A stretch of DNA of 64,000 nucleotides from Pseudomonas psychrophila. Its GTDB lineage: Bacteria > Pseudomonadota > Gammaproteobacteria > Pseudomonadales > Pseudomonadaceae. This document shows, in pieces, positions 9,740 to 18,645 of the stretch. Every line of letters starts with the position of its first letter. Positions within the stretch are counted from its first letter, which is position 1. The DNA is taken from assembly GCF_001043005.1 (NCBI RefSeq), contig NZ_JYKZ01000004.1:186001-250000 (forward strand), in the 5' to 3' direction. The notes beneath the pieces were generated by a model. It did no database searches and had not been told where the DNA came from. It saw only the letters and a list, made by a program, of their open reading frames with translations. The position numbers and the translations under genes were made by a program.

Positions 9740-10099
9740 CTAGGCAGAAGCCTGCAAGGGTTGAAAACTGAAGTAACGCTGCAAGGCGGTGATCAATGCT
9801 GCGTATTCGGCGGGCGGCTGGTACAGGATAAAGCCGGAGTCATAATAATGAGGGGTTACATCCTCATGACACCACATGCAACGCGCCGTCAGGTCAATAA
9901 ATTGCGGGCATCCATCGGTATCAGGCAGCTTGAGCCGAAACTCGAAGTTGGCGTCCACCAGCATCGGCAGCTGACTGATCAACATCAGGCCGCCATCGGA
10001 TACATTGCCCAAATAACCAATGGGCTTGTCGGTGAACCGATTGAACACGTTCAAGTAAAACGTCAGTTGATGCCGCTGGATAAGCCGTTCGATAACCAT
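9740..10099 (-). CDS. PilZ-domain protein (possible c-di-GMP receptor)
   Basis: A 119-residue single-domain protein with the PilZ pattern: an N-terminal arginine-bearing segment, YLGNVSDGGLMLIS (the D/NxSxxG-like part) and a beta-barrel that ends in YFSFQPLQASA. It may bind cyclic di-GMP. The upstream RxxxR half of the motif is weak, so ligand binding is uncertain. The start at the ATG 10097-10099 is tentative because no strong ribosome-binding site precedes it; a GTG at 10111 is the alternative. It lies upstream of sbcB in the same direction. Confidence 0.75.
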   Translation of the reverse strand: MVIERLIQRHQLTFYLNVFNRFTDKPIGYLGNVSDGGLMLISQLPMLVDANFEFRLKLPDTDGCPQFIDLTARCMWCHEDVTPHYYDSGFILYQPPAEYAALITALQRYFSFQPLQASA

Positions 10100-10338
10100 G
10101 ATCAATATCACTGTAAAAGGCCATTCAGCATGGCCGCGCTAGCGCTTCGAATTACTCTGCTTGCACACTTGATCTTAAAGCCCCGCCAACAGCTGCCCCC
10201 CTGCGTTCCACCTGAGGCATGGCACAAAAACGCACCTCCAAGCACCACACCTTTTTGGATGTGCCAACAAACAGAACAAACTCAAACGAATTAAATAGTA
10301 GTCAAGCGACTACAAATGACCAATTTAAATTCCGACCA

Positions 10339-10719
10339 TCATGGAATGACCGCTGGCAGCGCCTGGCCTGTTGCCCCGGGGCCGGGGATGAACTTGAGTA
10401 TGCGCAGGGTCTCAATCCGCGCCTTGGCCCGATAGGCATATTCGCTCTTGGGAAACTCATTGATGATGTACTGATAGGTCTGGGCTGCATCCAGGTAAAA
10501 CTTCGTACGTTCGAGGCACAGCCCACGAAGCATAGCTGTTTGTGGCCAGATGTAGGGCCGACTGCGACTGTCGCGGTCAACCTCGGACAACTCGAGCATC
10601 ACCGCTTCGCAGTTGCCACGGTCATAAGCCCGGTAGGCATTGTTCAAATGGTGATTCATCGACCAACGGGTACAGCCGGCCACACTGGCGACCAACAGTA
10701 AAACGAGCACAATTCGCAT
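10339..10719 (-). CDS. Small lipoprotein with TPR-like repeats
   Basis: A 126-residue predicted outer-membrane or periplasmic lipoprotein. The signal peptide MRIVLVLLLVASVAGC ends in a lipobox with Cys16. The mature part reads as two to three helical hairpins of tetratricopeptide type (AYRAYDRGNCEAVMLELSEV; DAAQTYQYIINEFPKSEYAYRAKARIE). An AGGAGATC site sits before the ATG at 10717-10719. The specific function is unknown; similar small TPR lipoproteins act as assembly scaffolds. It is divergent from pyk. Confidence 0.75.
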   Translation of the reverse strand: MRIVLVLLLVASVAGCTRWSMNHHLNNAYRAYDRGNCEAVMLELSEVDRDSRSRPYIWPQTAMLRGLCLERTKFYLDAAQTYQYIINEFPKSEYAYRAKARIETLRILKFIPGPGATGQALPAVIP

Positions 10720-10880
10720 GGGGATCTCCTGTTCACAACAGTGTATCGACCCCACAGCCAAATTCTTCAGACAACAGACCCGATGCACCACAACTTAAGC
10801 AGAAAGTAGTGCAGAGGAACAATGACTACAGCTAAAGACCATAGTAGCCTTTGGCAGCGCTTGAACTCAGGAGTCTTTGC

Positions 10881-12332
10881 ATGTCTGTTCGTCGAACCAA
10901 AATTGTTGCCACACTTGGCCCTGCCAGCAATTCACCAGAAATGCTGGAGCAGCTGATCCTCGCGGGCCTGGACGTTGCCCGTCTGAACTTCTCCCACGGC
11001 ACTCCCGACGAGCACAAGGCTCGCGCCAAGCTGGTCCGTGAGATCGCTGCCAAGCATGGTCGCTTCGTAGCCCTGCTGGGTGACCTGCAAGGCCCGAAAA
11101 TCCGTATCGCCAAATTCGCCAACAAAAAGATCGAGCTGAAGATCGGTGATCAATTCACCTTCTCCACCAGCCATCCGTTGACCGAAGGCAACCAGCAAGT
11201 GGTCGGCATCGACTACCCGGACCTGGTCAAAGACTGCGGCGTTGGCGATGAGCTGCTGCTCGACGACGGCCGTGTCGTCATGCGTGTAGACACCGCCACC
11301 GACGACGCTCTGCACTGCACCGTGCTGATCGGCGGCCCGCTGTCCGACCATAAAGGCATCAACCGTCGCGGCGGCGGTCTGACCGCTCCGGCCCTGACTG
11401 AAAAAGACAAGGCCGACATCAAGCTGGCTGCCGAAATGGAAGTCGACTACCTAGCCGTTTCGTTCCCGCGCGACGCTGCGGACATGGAGTACGCCCGTCA
11501 ACTGCGTGACGAAGCCGGCGGTACTGCCTGGCTGGTGGCCAAGATTGAACGCGCTGAAGCCGTGGCTGACGACGAAACCCTCGACGGCCTGATCAAGGCC
11601 AGCGACGCGGTAATGGTTGCCCGTGGCGACCTGGGCGTTGAAATCGGCGATGCCGAGCTGGTGGGCATTCAGAAGAAAATCATTCTGCACGCACGTCGCC
11701 ACAACAAAGCGGTGATCGTAGCGACCCAGATGATGGAGTCGATGATCCAGAACCCGATGCCAACTCGTGCCGAAGTGTCCGACGTTGCCAACGCCGTTCT
11801 CGACTACACCGATGCCGTGATGCTCTCGGCTGAAAGTGCTGCTGGCGCCTACCCACTGGAAGCCGTGCAAGCCATGGCGCGTATTTGCGTCGGCGCTGAA
11901 AAGCACCCGACCAGCAAAACCTCCAGCCACCGCATCGGTAAAACCTTCGAAAGCTGCGATCAGAGCATCGCGCTGGCGGCCATGTACACCGCCAACCACT
12001 TCCCGGGTGTCAAAGCGATCATCGCCCTGACCGAGAGCGGGTATACGCCGTTGATCATGTCGCGCATCCGTTCTTCGGTGCCGATTTACGCGTTCTCCCC
12101 GCACCGTGAAACCCAGGCCCGCGCCGCGATGTTCCGTGGCGTGTACACCGTACCGTTCGACCCGGCTTCGCTGCCGCCAGAACAGGTCAGCCAGGCTGCC
12201 ATCGACGAACTGCTCAAGCTGGGCGCGGTTCAAAATGGCGATTGGGTCATCCTGACCAAGGGCGACAGCTACCACACTATCGGTGGCACCAACGGCATGA
12301 AGATTCTGCATGTCGGCGACAAAATGGTTTAA
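10881..12332 (+). CDS. pyk: Pyruvate kinase
   Basis: It converts phosphoenolpyruvate and ADP to pyruvate and ATP, the last step of lower glycolysis. The 483 residues cover the whole enzyme: N-terminal RRTKIVATLGPASN, the active-site segments VARLNFSHG and MVARGDLGVE, the signature-like KIERAEAV, and the C-terminal allosteric domain ending in GGTNGMKILHVGDKMV. The ATG at 10881 has a CAGGAG site. This is the PykA-type enzyme that stands apart from the glycolytic operon in Pseudomonas. A strong terminator follows. Confidence 0.97.
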   Translation: MSVRRTKIVATLGPASNSPEMLEQLILAGLDVARLNFSHGTPDEHKARAKLVREIAAKHGRFVALLGDLQGPKIRIAKFANKKIELKIGDQFTFSTSHPLTEGNQQVVGIDYPDLVKDCGVGDELLLDDGRVVMRVDTATDDALHCTVLIGGPLSDHKGINRRGGGLTAPALTEKDKADIKLAAEMEVDYLAVSFPRDAADMEYARQLRDEAGGTAWLVAKIERAEAVADDETLDGLIKASDAVMVARGDLGVEIGDAELVGIQKKIILHARRHNKAVIVATQMMESMIQNPMPTRAEVSDVANAVLDYTDAVMLSAESAAGAYPLEAVQAMARICVGAEKHPTSKTSSHRIGKTFESCDQSIALAAMYTANHFPGVKAIIALTESGYTPLIMSRIRSSVPIYAFSPHRETQARAAMFRGVYTVPFDPASLPPEQVSQAAIDELLKLGAVQNGDWVILTKGDSYHTIGGTNGMKILHVGDKMV

Positions 12333-12352
12333 GCCCTACAAGGCTCTAGCCC

Positions 12353-12387
12353 AAAGCCCCGCCTGAGTGATCAGGCGGGGCTTTTTT
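12353..12387. terminator. Intrinsic terminator after pyk
   Basis: AAAGCCCCGCCTGA / TCAGGCGGGGCTTT stem followed by a T-run. It is placed to serve both pyk and the convergent ferredoxin reductase gene. Confidence 0.92.
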
Positions 12388-12401
12388 ATGACCGCAAACA
12401 C

Positions 12402-13340
12402 CTAACTGCGAGTCAAAAAGGCATCCGCCAGCAGTTGATTGCGCGGTAATCCGGCCAGAAACAGACGCTTGGCAAACGCGTCAACACTGTCGGGATGCCC
12501 GCAGACCAAGGCGTGGGTCTGACGCGAAACAACGCGCATCTGCTGCAGATACTCGGGCAACAGATGGCGCTCAAGGTGTTCAACCACAAGGTTGGGGCAA
12601 GTACCGGTCAAGGCGGACAATGTGTCCTTGAGGTAATACTCGCTTTCATCGCGCGCCACATGCACCAGCAAAATCGGCCCTTGATGGTCCTGGCGCAACG
12701 CCTCGCGCAACACGCCATACAGCGGCCCCAAACCCGTGCCCGAGGCCAGCAGCCAGAGCGGCTGCTCCTGCCAGTCCGGGTCGTAACGCAGGGCGCCACC
12801 GCGCAACTCTCCCAGTCGTACACAATCGCCGATATTGAGTAGGCGGGCAGCACTGGCGAACTCACCGGGGTGAGCGCAATCGAGGTGAAACTCCAGAAAG
12901 CGGTCTTCTTCGGGCAGACTGGCCAGCGAGTAAGGACGAGCGATACCACTGGCGGTCCACAGCACCACATGCTGGCCTGCGCGATAACGCAAAGGGCGCT
13001 GCGGCAAAAGACGCAGACGCAATACCGTCGGGCTTAGCCAGTCGAGCGCCGCCACCTCGGCAGGCAAGCCGTCGCGCACGGGATCAAACGCTTCAACCTC
13101 CAGATCTTCGACTACCTGGCACTGACACGCCAGGCGCCAGCCCTGCTCAAGTTGCCCCCGGACCAACGCGTCGGGCTTGAGATCCACGGGTTCACCCCTC
13201 ACGCAGCGCACCAGACACGCATGGCAACTGCCCGCCCGGCAGCTGTAGGGCACAGCCACACCGGCCTGATTCAAGGCGTCGAGCAGGTTGGTGCCATCGG
13301 CAACCGACCAATGCCGGTCGGCAACGTGTAATTCGGGCAC
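12402..13340 (-). CDS. 2Fe-2S ferredoxin / FAD-NAD(P)H oxidoreductase
   Basis: A 312-residue fusion of a plant-type ferredoxin domain and a flavin reductase, the architecture of CDP-6-deoxyglucoseen reductase and aromatic-oxygenase reductases. Cluster ligands C34, C39, C42 and C72 have the exact C-x4-C-x2-C-x29-C spacing. The FAD site is RPYSLAS and the NAD(P)H site is LLASGTGLGPLYGVL. It passes electrons from NAD(P)H to an unidentified partner; no oxygenase gene is nearby, so it probably serves a housekeeping pathway. The start is GTG (13338-13340) with a GGAGG site. It is the gene between pyk and fumarase, as in P. aeruginosa. Confidence 0.88.
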   Translation of the reverse strand: MPELHVADRHWSVADGTNLLDALNQAGVAVPYSCRAGSCHACLVRCVRGEPVDLKPDALVRGQLEQGWRLACQCQVVEDLEVEAFDPVRDGLPAEVAALDWLSPTVLRLRLLPQRPLRYRAGQHVVLWTASGIARPYSLASLPEEDRFLEFHLDCAHPGEFASAARLLNIGDCVRLGELRGGALRYDPDWQEQPLWLLASGTGLGPLYGVLREALRQDHQGPILLVHVARDESEYYLKDTLSALTGTCPNLVVEHLERHLLPEYLQQMRVVSRQTHALVCGHPDSVDAFAKRLFLAGLPRNQLLADAFLTRS

Positions 13341-13362
13341 TCAGGCCTCCGCAGGGTAATTC

Positions 13363-13448
13363 TGTGGGAGCGGGCTTGCTCGCGATTGCATCACCGCGGT
13401 GTACCAGGTTCACCGTGCAGCCTGCATCGCGAGCAAGCCCGCTCCCAC
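13363..13448. repeat. REP element pair
   Basis: Near-perfect inverted pair: GTGGGAGCGGGCTTGCTCGC and its complement, with about 40 bases between, located just upstream of the ferredoxin reductase gene. Confidence 0.93.
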
Positions 13449-13673
13449 ATGGGGTATGGGTTGATTGATAGATCTTTATCGCAGCCTTCGCCAGCGGCTA
13501 CAAGTTTTGCCCGTGCGGGTGTATCAAGGAGTGTACCGGGTTATACTGCCGCGCCGTTTTTGTACCGGTCATGCGTGCCCGGTATGCCTAGTAAAGATGT
13601 TTTCGACAGACCGATACACCAAGGTCGCAAACACCTTAATTGAATGTTCCCGTCTTATAGAGGAGCGCGACCC

Positions 13674-15197
13674 ATGACCGTGATCAAGCAAGACGACCTG
13701 ATTCAGAGCGTTGCTGACGCCCTGCAATTCATTTCCTACTACCACCCCGTGGACTTCATCCAGGCGATGCACGAGGCCTACCTGCGCGAAGAATCGCCAG
13801 CGGCCCGTGACTCGATGGCGCAAATCCTGATCAACTCGCGCATGTGTGCCACTGGCCACCGCCCGATTTGCCAGGACACCGGCATCGTCACCGTTTTCGT
13901 GCGCGTGGGCATGGATGTGCGCTGGACCGGCGCCACCATGGGCCTGGACGACATGATCAACGAAGGCGTGCGTCGCGCTTACAACCTGCCGGAAAACGTC
14001 CTGCGCGCTTCGATCCTGGCCGACCCGGCAGGCGCTCGTCGCAACACCAAGGACAACACCCCTGCGGTCATTCACTACTCCATCGTTCCGGGTAACACCG
14101 TGGAAGTGGATGTAGCGGCCAAGGGCGGCGGTTCCGAGAACAAGTCGAAAATGGCCATGCTCAACCCGTCCGACTCGATCGTTGACTGGGTGCTCAAGAC
14201 GGTTCCAACCATGGGTGCGGGCTGGTGCCCTCCGGGCATGCTCGGCATCGGCATTGGCGGCACTGCTGAAAAAGCGGCAGTGATGGCCAAGGAAGTGTTG
14301 ATGGAGTCCATCGACATTCACGACCTGATCAAGCGCGGCCCGTCCAACCGTATCGAAGAGATGCGCATCGAGCTGTTCGAGAAGGTCAACCAACTGGGCA
14401 TCGGCGCCCAGGGCCTGGGCGGCCTGACCACCGTTCTTGACGTTAAAATCATGGACTACCCGACCCACGCAGCGTCCCTGCCGGTGTGCATGATCCCGAA
14501 CTGCGCTGCCACCCGTCACGCCCACTTCGTACTGGACGGCTCAGGCCCTGCATCTCTCGAAGCGCCACCGCTGGACGCCTACCCGGAAATCGTTTGGGAA
14601 GCAGGCCCGTCGGCTCGCCGTGTCAACCTCGACACCCTGACCCCGGAAGATGTGCAGAGCTGGAAGCCGGGTGAAACCGTCCTGCTGAACGGCAAAATGC
14701 TGACCGGTCGTGACGCGGCGCACAAGCGCATGGTCGAAATGCTGAACAAGGGTGAAACCTTGCCGGTAGACCTCAAGGGTCGCTTCATCTACTACGTGGG
14801 CCCGGTTGATCCGGTGCGCGACGAAGTGGTTGGCCCTGCCGGCCCGACCACCGCCACGCGGATGGACAAGTTCACACGTCAGATCCTCGATCAAACCGGC
14901 CTGCTGGGCATGATCGGTAAATCCGAGCGCGGCCCGACCGCCATCGAAGCCATCAAGGAACACAAAGCCGTGTACCTGATGGCCGTCGGCGGTGCTGCGT
15001 ACCTGGTAGCCCAGGCGATCAAGAAATCGCGCGTGGTGGCATTTGCCGAACTGGGTATGGAAGCGATCTACGAGTTCGACGTCAAAGACATGCCCGTCAC
15101 CGTGGCAGTCGACAGCAACGGCGAGTCGGTCCACATCACCGGCCCGGCGATCTGGCAGAAAAAAATCAGCGACAGCCTGGCCGTTGAAGTGCAATAA
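13674..15197 (+). CDS. fumA: Class I (iron-sulfur) fumarate hydratase
   Basis: It interconverts fumarate and malate in the TCA cycle using an oxygen-labile 4Fe-4S cluster. The 507-residue length and domain order (alpha part then beta part in one chain) fit FumA/FumB-type enzymes. Cluster-cysteine regions are CATGHRPICQDTG near residue 60-70 and VCMIPNCAATRHAHF in the middle; the beta domain contains GRDAAHKRM and FIYYVGPVDP. The ATG at 13674 follows AGAGGAGC. The upstream region has a possible -10 (TATACT near 13543). Pseudomonas also carries oxygen-stable class II enzymes elsewhere. Confidence 0.95.
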   Translation: MTVIKQDDLIQSVADALQFISYYHPVDFIQAMHEAYLREESPAARDSMAQILINSRMCATGHRPICQDTGIVTVFVRVGMDVRWTGATMGLDDMINEGVRRAYNLPENVLRASILADPAGARRNTKDNTPAVIHYSIVPGNTVEVDVAAKGGGSENKSKMAMLNPSDSIVDWVLKTVPTMGAGWCPPGMLGIGIGGTAEKAAVMAKEVLMESIDIHDLIKRGPSNRIEEMRIELFEKVNQLGIGAQGLGGLTTVLDVKIMDYPTHAASLPVCMIPNCAATRHAHFVLDGSGPASLEAPPLDAYPEIVWEAGPSARRVNLDTLTPEDVQSWKPGETVLLNGKMLTGRDAAHKRMVEMLNKGETLPVDLKGRFIYYVGPVDPVRDEVVGPAGPTTATRMDKFTRQILDQTGLLGMIGKSERGPTAIEAIKEHKAVYLMAVGGAAYLVAQAIKKSRVVAFAELGMEAIYEFDVKDMPVTVAVDSNGESVHITGPAIWQKKISDSLAVEVQ

Positions 15198-15217
15198 GCG
15201 CTTTTAAAGCCAGACAT

Positions 15218-15251
15218 AAAAACGGCCGGGTTAATAACCCGGCCGTTTTTT
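15218..15251. terminator. Intrinsic terminator after fumarase
   Basis: AAAACGGCCGGGTTA / TAACCCGGCCGTTTT stem with a T-run. It is bidirectional and also serves the convergent alcohol dehydrogenase gene. Confidence 0.92.
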
Positions 15252-15272
15252 TATGCCCTCAAACCAGCCAGC

Positions 15273-16421
15273 TTAAAACGCGTTACGAAAGATTTCCTCA
15301 ATCTGCCCCTGATCTGCCTTGCGCGGATTGGTCAAACCACACGCATCTTTCAAGGCATTCGTGGCCAGGATCGGGATGTCATCCAGCTTGGCCCCCAGAT
15401 CACGCAGCCCCGCCGGAATCTCGACGTCCCTGGCCAGCGTACGAATCGCCGCGATTGCTGCCTGAGCCCCCTCCTCCGGGCTCAAGCCGCGGACATCGGC
15501 ACCGAGTGCGTGAGCCACGTCAGTCAAACGAGCCGCACACACGCTGGCGTTGAAGGTTTGCACATGAGGCAGCAATACCGCGTTACACACACCATGGGGC
15601 AAGTCATAGAAACCGCCCAACTGGTGGGCCATCGCATGCACAAAACCCAAGGATGCGTTGTTAAAGGCCATACCCGCCATGAACTGCGCATAAGCCATAT
15701 TTTCGCGCGCCGTCAGGTCCTTGCCGTCATTCACCGCCTGGCGCAGGTTCTGACTGATCAGCTCCATCGCCTTGATCGCGCACGCATCGGTAATCGGGTT
15801 GGCGGCGGTCGACACATAAGCCTCAATGGCATGGGTCAGTGCGTCCATACCGGTGGCTGCAGTCAGCCCTTTGGGCATTGCCACCATCAGTTCAGGGTCG
15901 TTGACCGACAGCAGCGGTGTGACGTTGCGGTCAACAATGGCCATTTTTACGTGACGTTCTTCGTCGGTGATGATGCAAAAACGCGTCATCTCACTGGCCG
16001 TACCGGCCGTGGTATTGATCGACACCAGTGGCATTTGCGGCTTGGCGGAGCGATCGACACCTTCGTAATCACGGATATGCCCGCCATTGGTGGCGCACAG
16101 CGCAATACCCTTGGCGCAGTCATGGGGCGAGCCGCCGCCCAACGACACGATAAAGTCGCAGTGATGCTCCTTGAGCACCCGCAAACCCGCCTCTACGTTA
16201 GCAATACTGGGGTTAGGTTTGGCACCGTCAAAAATAACCGAATCAATGTCTTGCAGCGCGAGCTTTTCAGCGATCAACGTCGCAACCCCCGCCTTGGCCA
16301 GCCCCGCATCGGTCACAATCAATGCCTTTCGAAAACCATAATTGCGGATCGCAGTCATGGCCTCGTCCAGACAACCGTTACCCATAATGTTGACGGCGGG
16401 AATAAAGAAAGTGCTGGTCAT
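15273..16421 (-). CDS. yiaY: Iron-containing alcohol dehydrogenase (YiaY/ErcA-like)
   Basis: A 382-residue group III (iron-activated) NAD-dependent alcohol dehydrogenase. The N-terminal Rossmann-like part has [13 protein letters not shown] and the C-terminal helical part has the metal-binding histidine segments [19 protein letters not shown]. Substrates are likely primary alcohols; in P. aeruginosa relatives work in ethanol oxidation regulation. The ATG at 16419-16421 is preceded by AAGAGGA. It stands alone between a terminator and the divergent DUF4917 gene. Confidence 0.93.
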   Translation of the reverse strand: MTSTFFIPAVNIMGNGCLDEAMTAIRNYGFRKALIVTDAGLAKAGVATLIAEKLALQDIDSVIFDGAKPNPSIANVEAGLRVLKEHHCDFIVSLGGGSPHDCAKGIALCATNGGHIRDYEGVDRSAKPQMPLVSINTTAGTASEMTRFCIITDEERHVKMAIVDRNVTPLLSVNDPELMVAMPKGLTAATGMDALTHAIEAYVSTAANPITDACAIKAMELISQNLRQAVNDGKDLTARENMAYAQFMAGMAFNNASLGFVHAMAHQLGGFYDLPHGVCNAVLLPHVQTFNASVCAARLTDVAHALGADVRGLSPEEGAQAAIAAIRTLARDVEIPAGLRDLGAKLDDIPILATNALKDACGLTNPRKADQGQIEEIFRNAF

Positions 16422-16559
16422 GTCGAGTCCTCTTGGCGGGTCATTGGCTAAGTCGGTTTTCTACAGCTTCCCCCAATCACAATGCAGCAATGTTGATCTG
16501 GCTCAACACTTGAGCATGATAAAGTCCGCTACCGCCCACGCCTTGAGACGATATTTGCG

Positions 16560-17585
16560 ATGACCCCCTTCCAGGAATTTGATGCCGAACTAGAAGACTG
16601 GAACACGTTACGCACCAGCACACCGTGCAGCGGGCTACTGATCGGTAATGGCGCGAGCATGGCCGTGTGGCATGACTTCTATTACGACTCGTTGTTTGAA
16701 AAAGCCAAGAGCGTCGCCGAAAAGCCGCTGAGCCAGACCGAACTCAGCGTGTTCGAAGCCCTTGGCACCCGCAATTTCGAACACGTACTGAGCGCCCTTA
16801 AAACCGCGAGCAAGGTCAACAAAGCCCTGGCAATCAACTCGGCCTCGCCGCGCAAACGCTATTACGCCATTAAGGAAGCGCTGATCAATTGCACTCAGGA
16901 CATCCATATTCCCTGGCGCCTGATGCAGCCCGAGACCCTGGCGTGCTGGCACGAAGAACTGGCGCGCTACAGCACCGTGTATTGCTCCAATTACGATCTG
17001 CTGGCGCCATGGGCTGTCATGCAGGCGCCAAAACAGTTCAACGATTTGTTCAACACTCCAGGCGCAACCTTTGACTTGAGCGCCAGCGCGGCCAAGGGTA
17101 AAACCACCCGCATGCTCTATCTGCACGGCGCCTTGCACCTGGTCAGGAACCAGGAAGGCAAAGCTCGCAGAGTCACAGCCAACGAGCCCACCTTGTTAAG
17201 CAACTTCGCCATTAACCATTCGATCAGCGCACTGGACGATGTACCGTTGTTTGTCAGCGAAACCAGCAGTGACGACAAACGAAAATCCATCCGCCAGTCC
17301 GACTACCTGTCTTTTTGCCATGAACAATTAATGGCTCATAAAGACGCGCTGTGCATCTTCGGCCACAGCTTGGGCGAGCAGGATCAGCACCTGATCGATG
17401 CCTTGCGCCAGGCACCGCTCAAAACCCTGTGCATCGCCATCTACCCGCGTAGTGAAGCGTTTATCCGCTTTCAGAAAAACCATTACACGGCGCTGTTTGC
17501 TGACAAGAAGCTTGCGTTGCGCTTCTTCAATTCAAAAACTCACCCGCTGGGCCTCAGCCGACACTCAGTGCCAGTAGAGGCTTGA
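16560..17585 (+). CDS. DUF4917 protein, SIR2-like fold suspected
   Basis: A 341-residue protein of the DUF4917 family. It has the marks of a divergent SIR2/STALD NAD-binding fold: a glycine motif LLIGNGASM at residues 26-34, YCSNYDLL in the middle (compare TTNYD), LYLHGALHL (compare the SIR2 catalytic His in LHG) and a C-terminal CIFGHSLGEQDQHLIDAL (compare GxSLxDxxL). SIR2-like enzymes can hydrolyse NAD, often in phage defence, but DUF4917 itself is uncharacterised. The base composition is like its core neighbours. The start ATG at 16560 has only a weak ribosome-binding site. Confidence 0.8.
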   Translation: MTPFQEFDAELEDWNTLRTSTPCSGLLIGNGASMAVWHDFYYDSLFEKAKSVAEKPLSQTELSVFEALGTRNFEHVLSALKTASKVNKALAINSASPRKRYYAIKEALINCTQDIHIPWRLMQPETLACWHEELARYSTVYCSNYDLLAPWAVMQAPKQFNDLFNTPGATFDLSASAAKGKTTRMLYLHGALHLVRNQEGKARRVTANEPTLLSNFAINHSISALDDVPLFVSETSSDDKRKSIRQSDYLSFCHEQLMAHKDALCIFGHSLGEQDQHLIDALRQAPLKTLCIAIYPRSEAFIRFQKNHYTALFADKKLALRFFNSKTHPLGLSRHSVPVEA

Positions 17586-17600
17586 CCCAAACCGCACGCC

Positions 17601-17933
17601 TCAGAGTTTTTCTTTGATCACCGTCGTCGGGCCGTTGTGTTTGACACTGGCAATGCCTTTGTCTCGCGCGGCTTCGGCGGAGTACAACTCGCTGGTGCCA
17701 ATGATCTGATGATTGGCGGCCTTAAGGTTGAAGTACGGCTTGCCATCCTTGGCTACTTTTTTCTCGTAGCGCTCATCCAGCGGACTGTTGGCCTGGACCG
17801 AGGCGATACCGCCCTTGGCCGCCGGCAGCGTGGTGTACTGCTCACTGACCAATATCGTTTCGGCATTCGCCGCTTTTAATACAAAGCGAAACTGACCGCC
17901 GCTGGTCTTGCTCAATTCATACCAACCCGACAT
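17601..17933 (-). CDS. YegP-like DUF1508 protein
   Basis: A 110-residue protein made of two tandem DUF1508 repeats: GQFRFVLKAANAETILVSEQY with GGIASVQAN, then GKPYFNLKAANHQIIGTSEL with GIASVKHN. These small beta-alpha proteins are often stress-induced and of unknown biochemical role. An AGGAGAAAGG site precedes the ATG at 17931-17933. It is convergent with the DUF4917 gene. Confidence 0.9.
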   Translation of the reverse strand: MSGWYELSKTSGGQFRFVLKAANAETILVSEQYTTLPAAKGGIASVQANSPLDERYEKKVAKDGKPYFNLKAANHQIIGTSELYSAEAARDKGIASVKHNGPTTVIKEKL

Positions 17934-18040
17934 AGCCTTTCTCCTGAAAATTAGGGTACCTGCATTAATTCAGTAAAGACCCCGTGGGCTATTTATCCAT
18001 TTATCAGCAGCAATGAGCGAAAGGCGAATATTCAACGAGA

Positions 18041-18080
18041 CAAATAGCAATGGTTATCGATACCATTCGCAAACTATTTG
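18041..18080. promoter_or_regulatory. Palindromic Fur-box-like operator before the sigma factor
   Basis: The 40-base segment is an imperfect palindrome: outer arms CAAATAG/CTATTTG and an inner ATGGTTATCGATACCAT core that resembles overlapping Fur half-sites. It lies 26 bases before the ATG of the FecI-type sigma gene, where Fur repression by iron would be expected. This is an inference from position and pattern. Confidence 0.6.
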
Positions 18081-18105
18081 CATCGCTGTGTTCTCAAGGA
18101 TATTC

Positions 18106-18645
18106 ATGTCTGGCCTTAAACCCGACCCACCTGCGGCCGATCACTTTCGCGAGTTCTACACGCAAATTTTGCACTTTCTGCGCAAGCGTACCGACAACAC
18201 CAGCGATGCAGCGGACATGACCCAGGATGTTTTCACCCAATGGCTCGGCTATCAGGACCGGGCCAAAGTCGAACAACCTCGGGCGTTTTTATTCCAGATG
18301 GCGCGCAATTTGTTGCGCGATCACTGGCGTCGCCAGCAGGTACGACTTGCCGTGCACGGCGATCACGCCGCGAGTGACCCCGAACCATTAAGTGATGAAA
18401 GGGATGACCCGATGGCTGCAGCCCAGCGCCAGCAGCGCCTTGAGCAACTCAAACATGTCCTCGCAGAACTCTCGCCCAGACGCCGCGAAGCTCTTATGCT
18501 GCACCGTTTTGAAGGCTTGAGTCAGGCACAGATTGCCGAACGCATGGGGATCTCCGTCAGCATGGTTGAAAAACACATTGCCCTGGCTTTGCTGCACTGC
18601 AAGCAACATCTACAACGGGACAGCGGCAAGGAGCAGCCAGAATGA
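18106..18645 (+). CDS. FecI-type ECF sigma factor
   Basis: A 179-residue extracytoplasmic-function sigma factor for an iron-uptake receptor. Region 2 is visible as DAADMTQDVFTQWLGY and RAFLFQMARNLLRDHWRR; region 4 as LAELSPRRREALMLHRFEGL with the helix-turn-helix SQAQIAERMGISVSMVEKHI. The ATG at 18106 follows AAGGATATTC; an upstream in-frame start at 18013 would add 31 atypical residues covering the operator. The stop overlaps the anti-sigma gene by four bases, so they are translationally coupled. It should transcribe the downstream receptor gene when the substrate is sensed. Confidence 0.94.
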   Translation: MSGLKPDPPAADHFREFYTQILHFLRKRTDNTSDAADMTQDVFTQWLGYQDRAKVEQPRAFLFQMARNLLRDHWRRQQVRLAVHGDHAASDPEPLSDERDDPMAAAQRQQRLEQLKHVLAELSPRRREALMLHRFEGLSQAQIAERMGISVSMVEKHIALALLHCKQHLQRDSGKEQPE

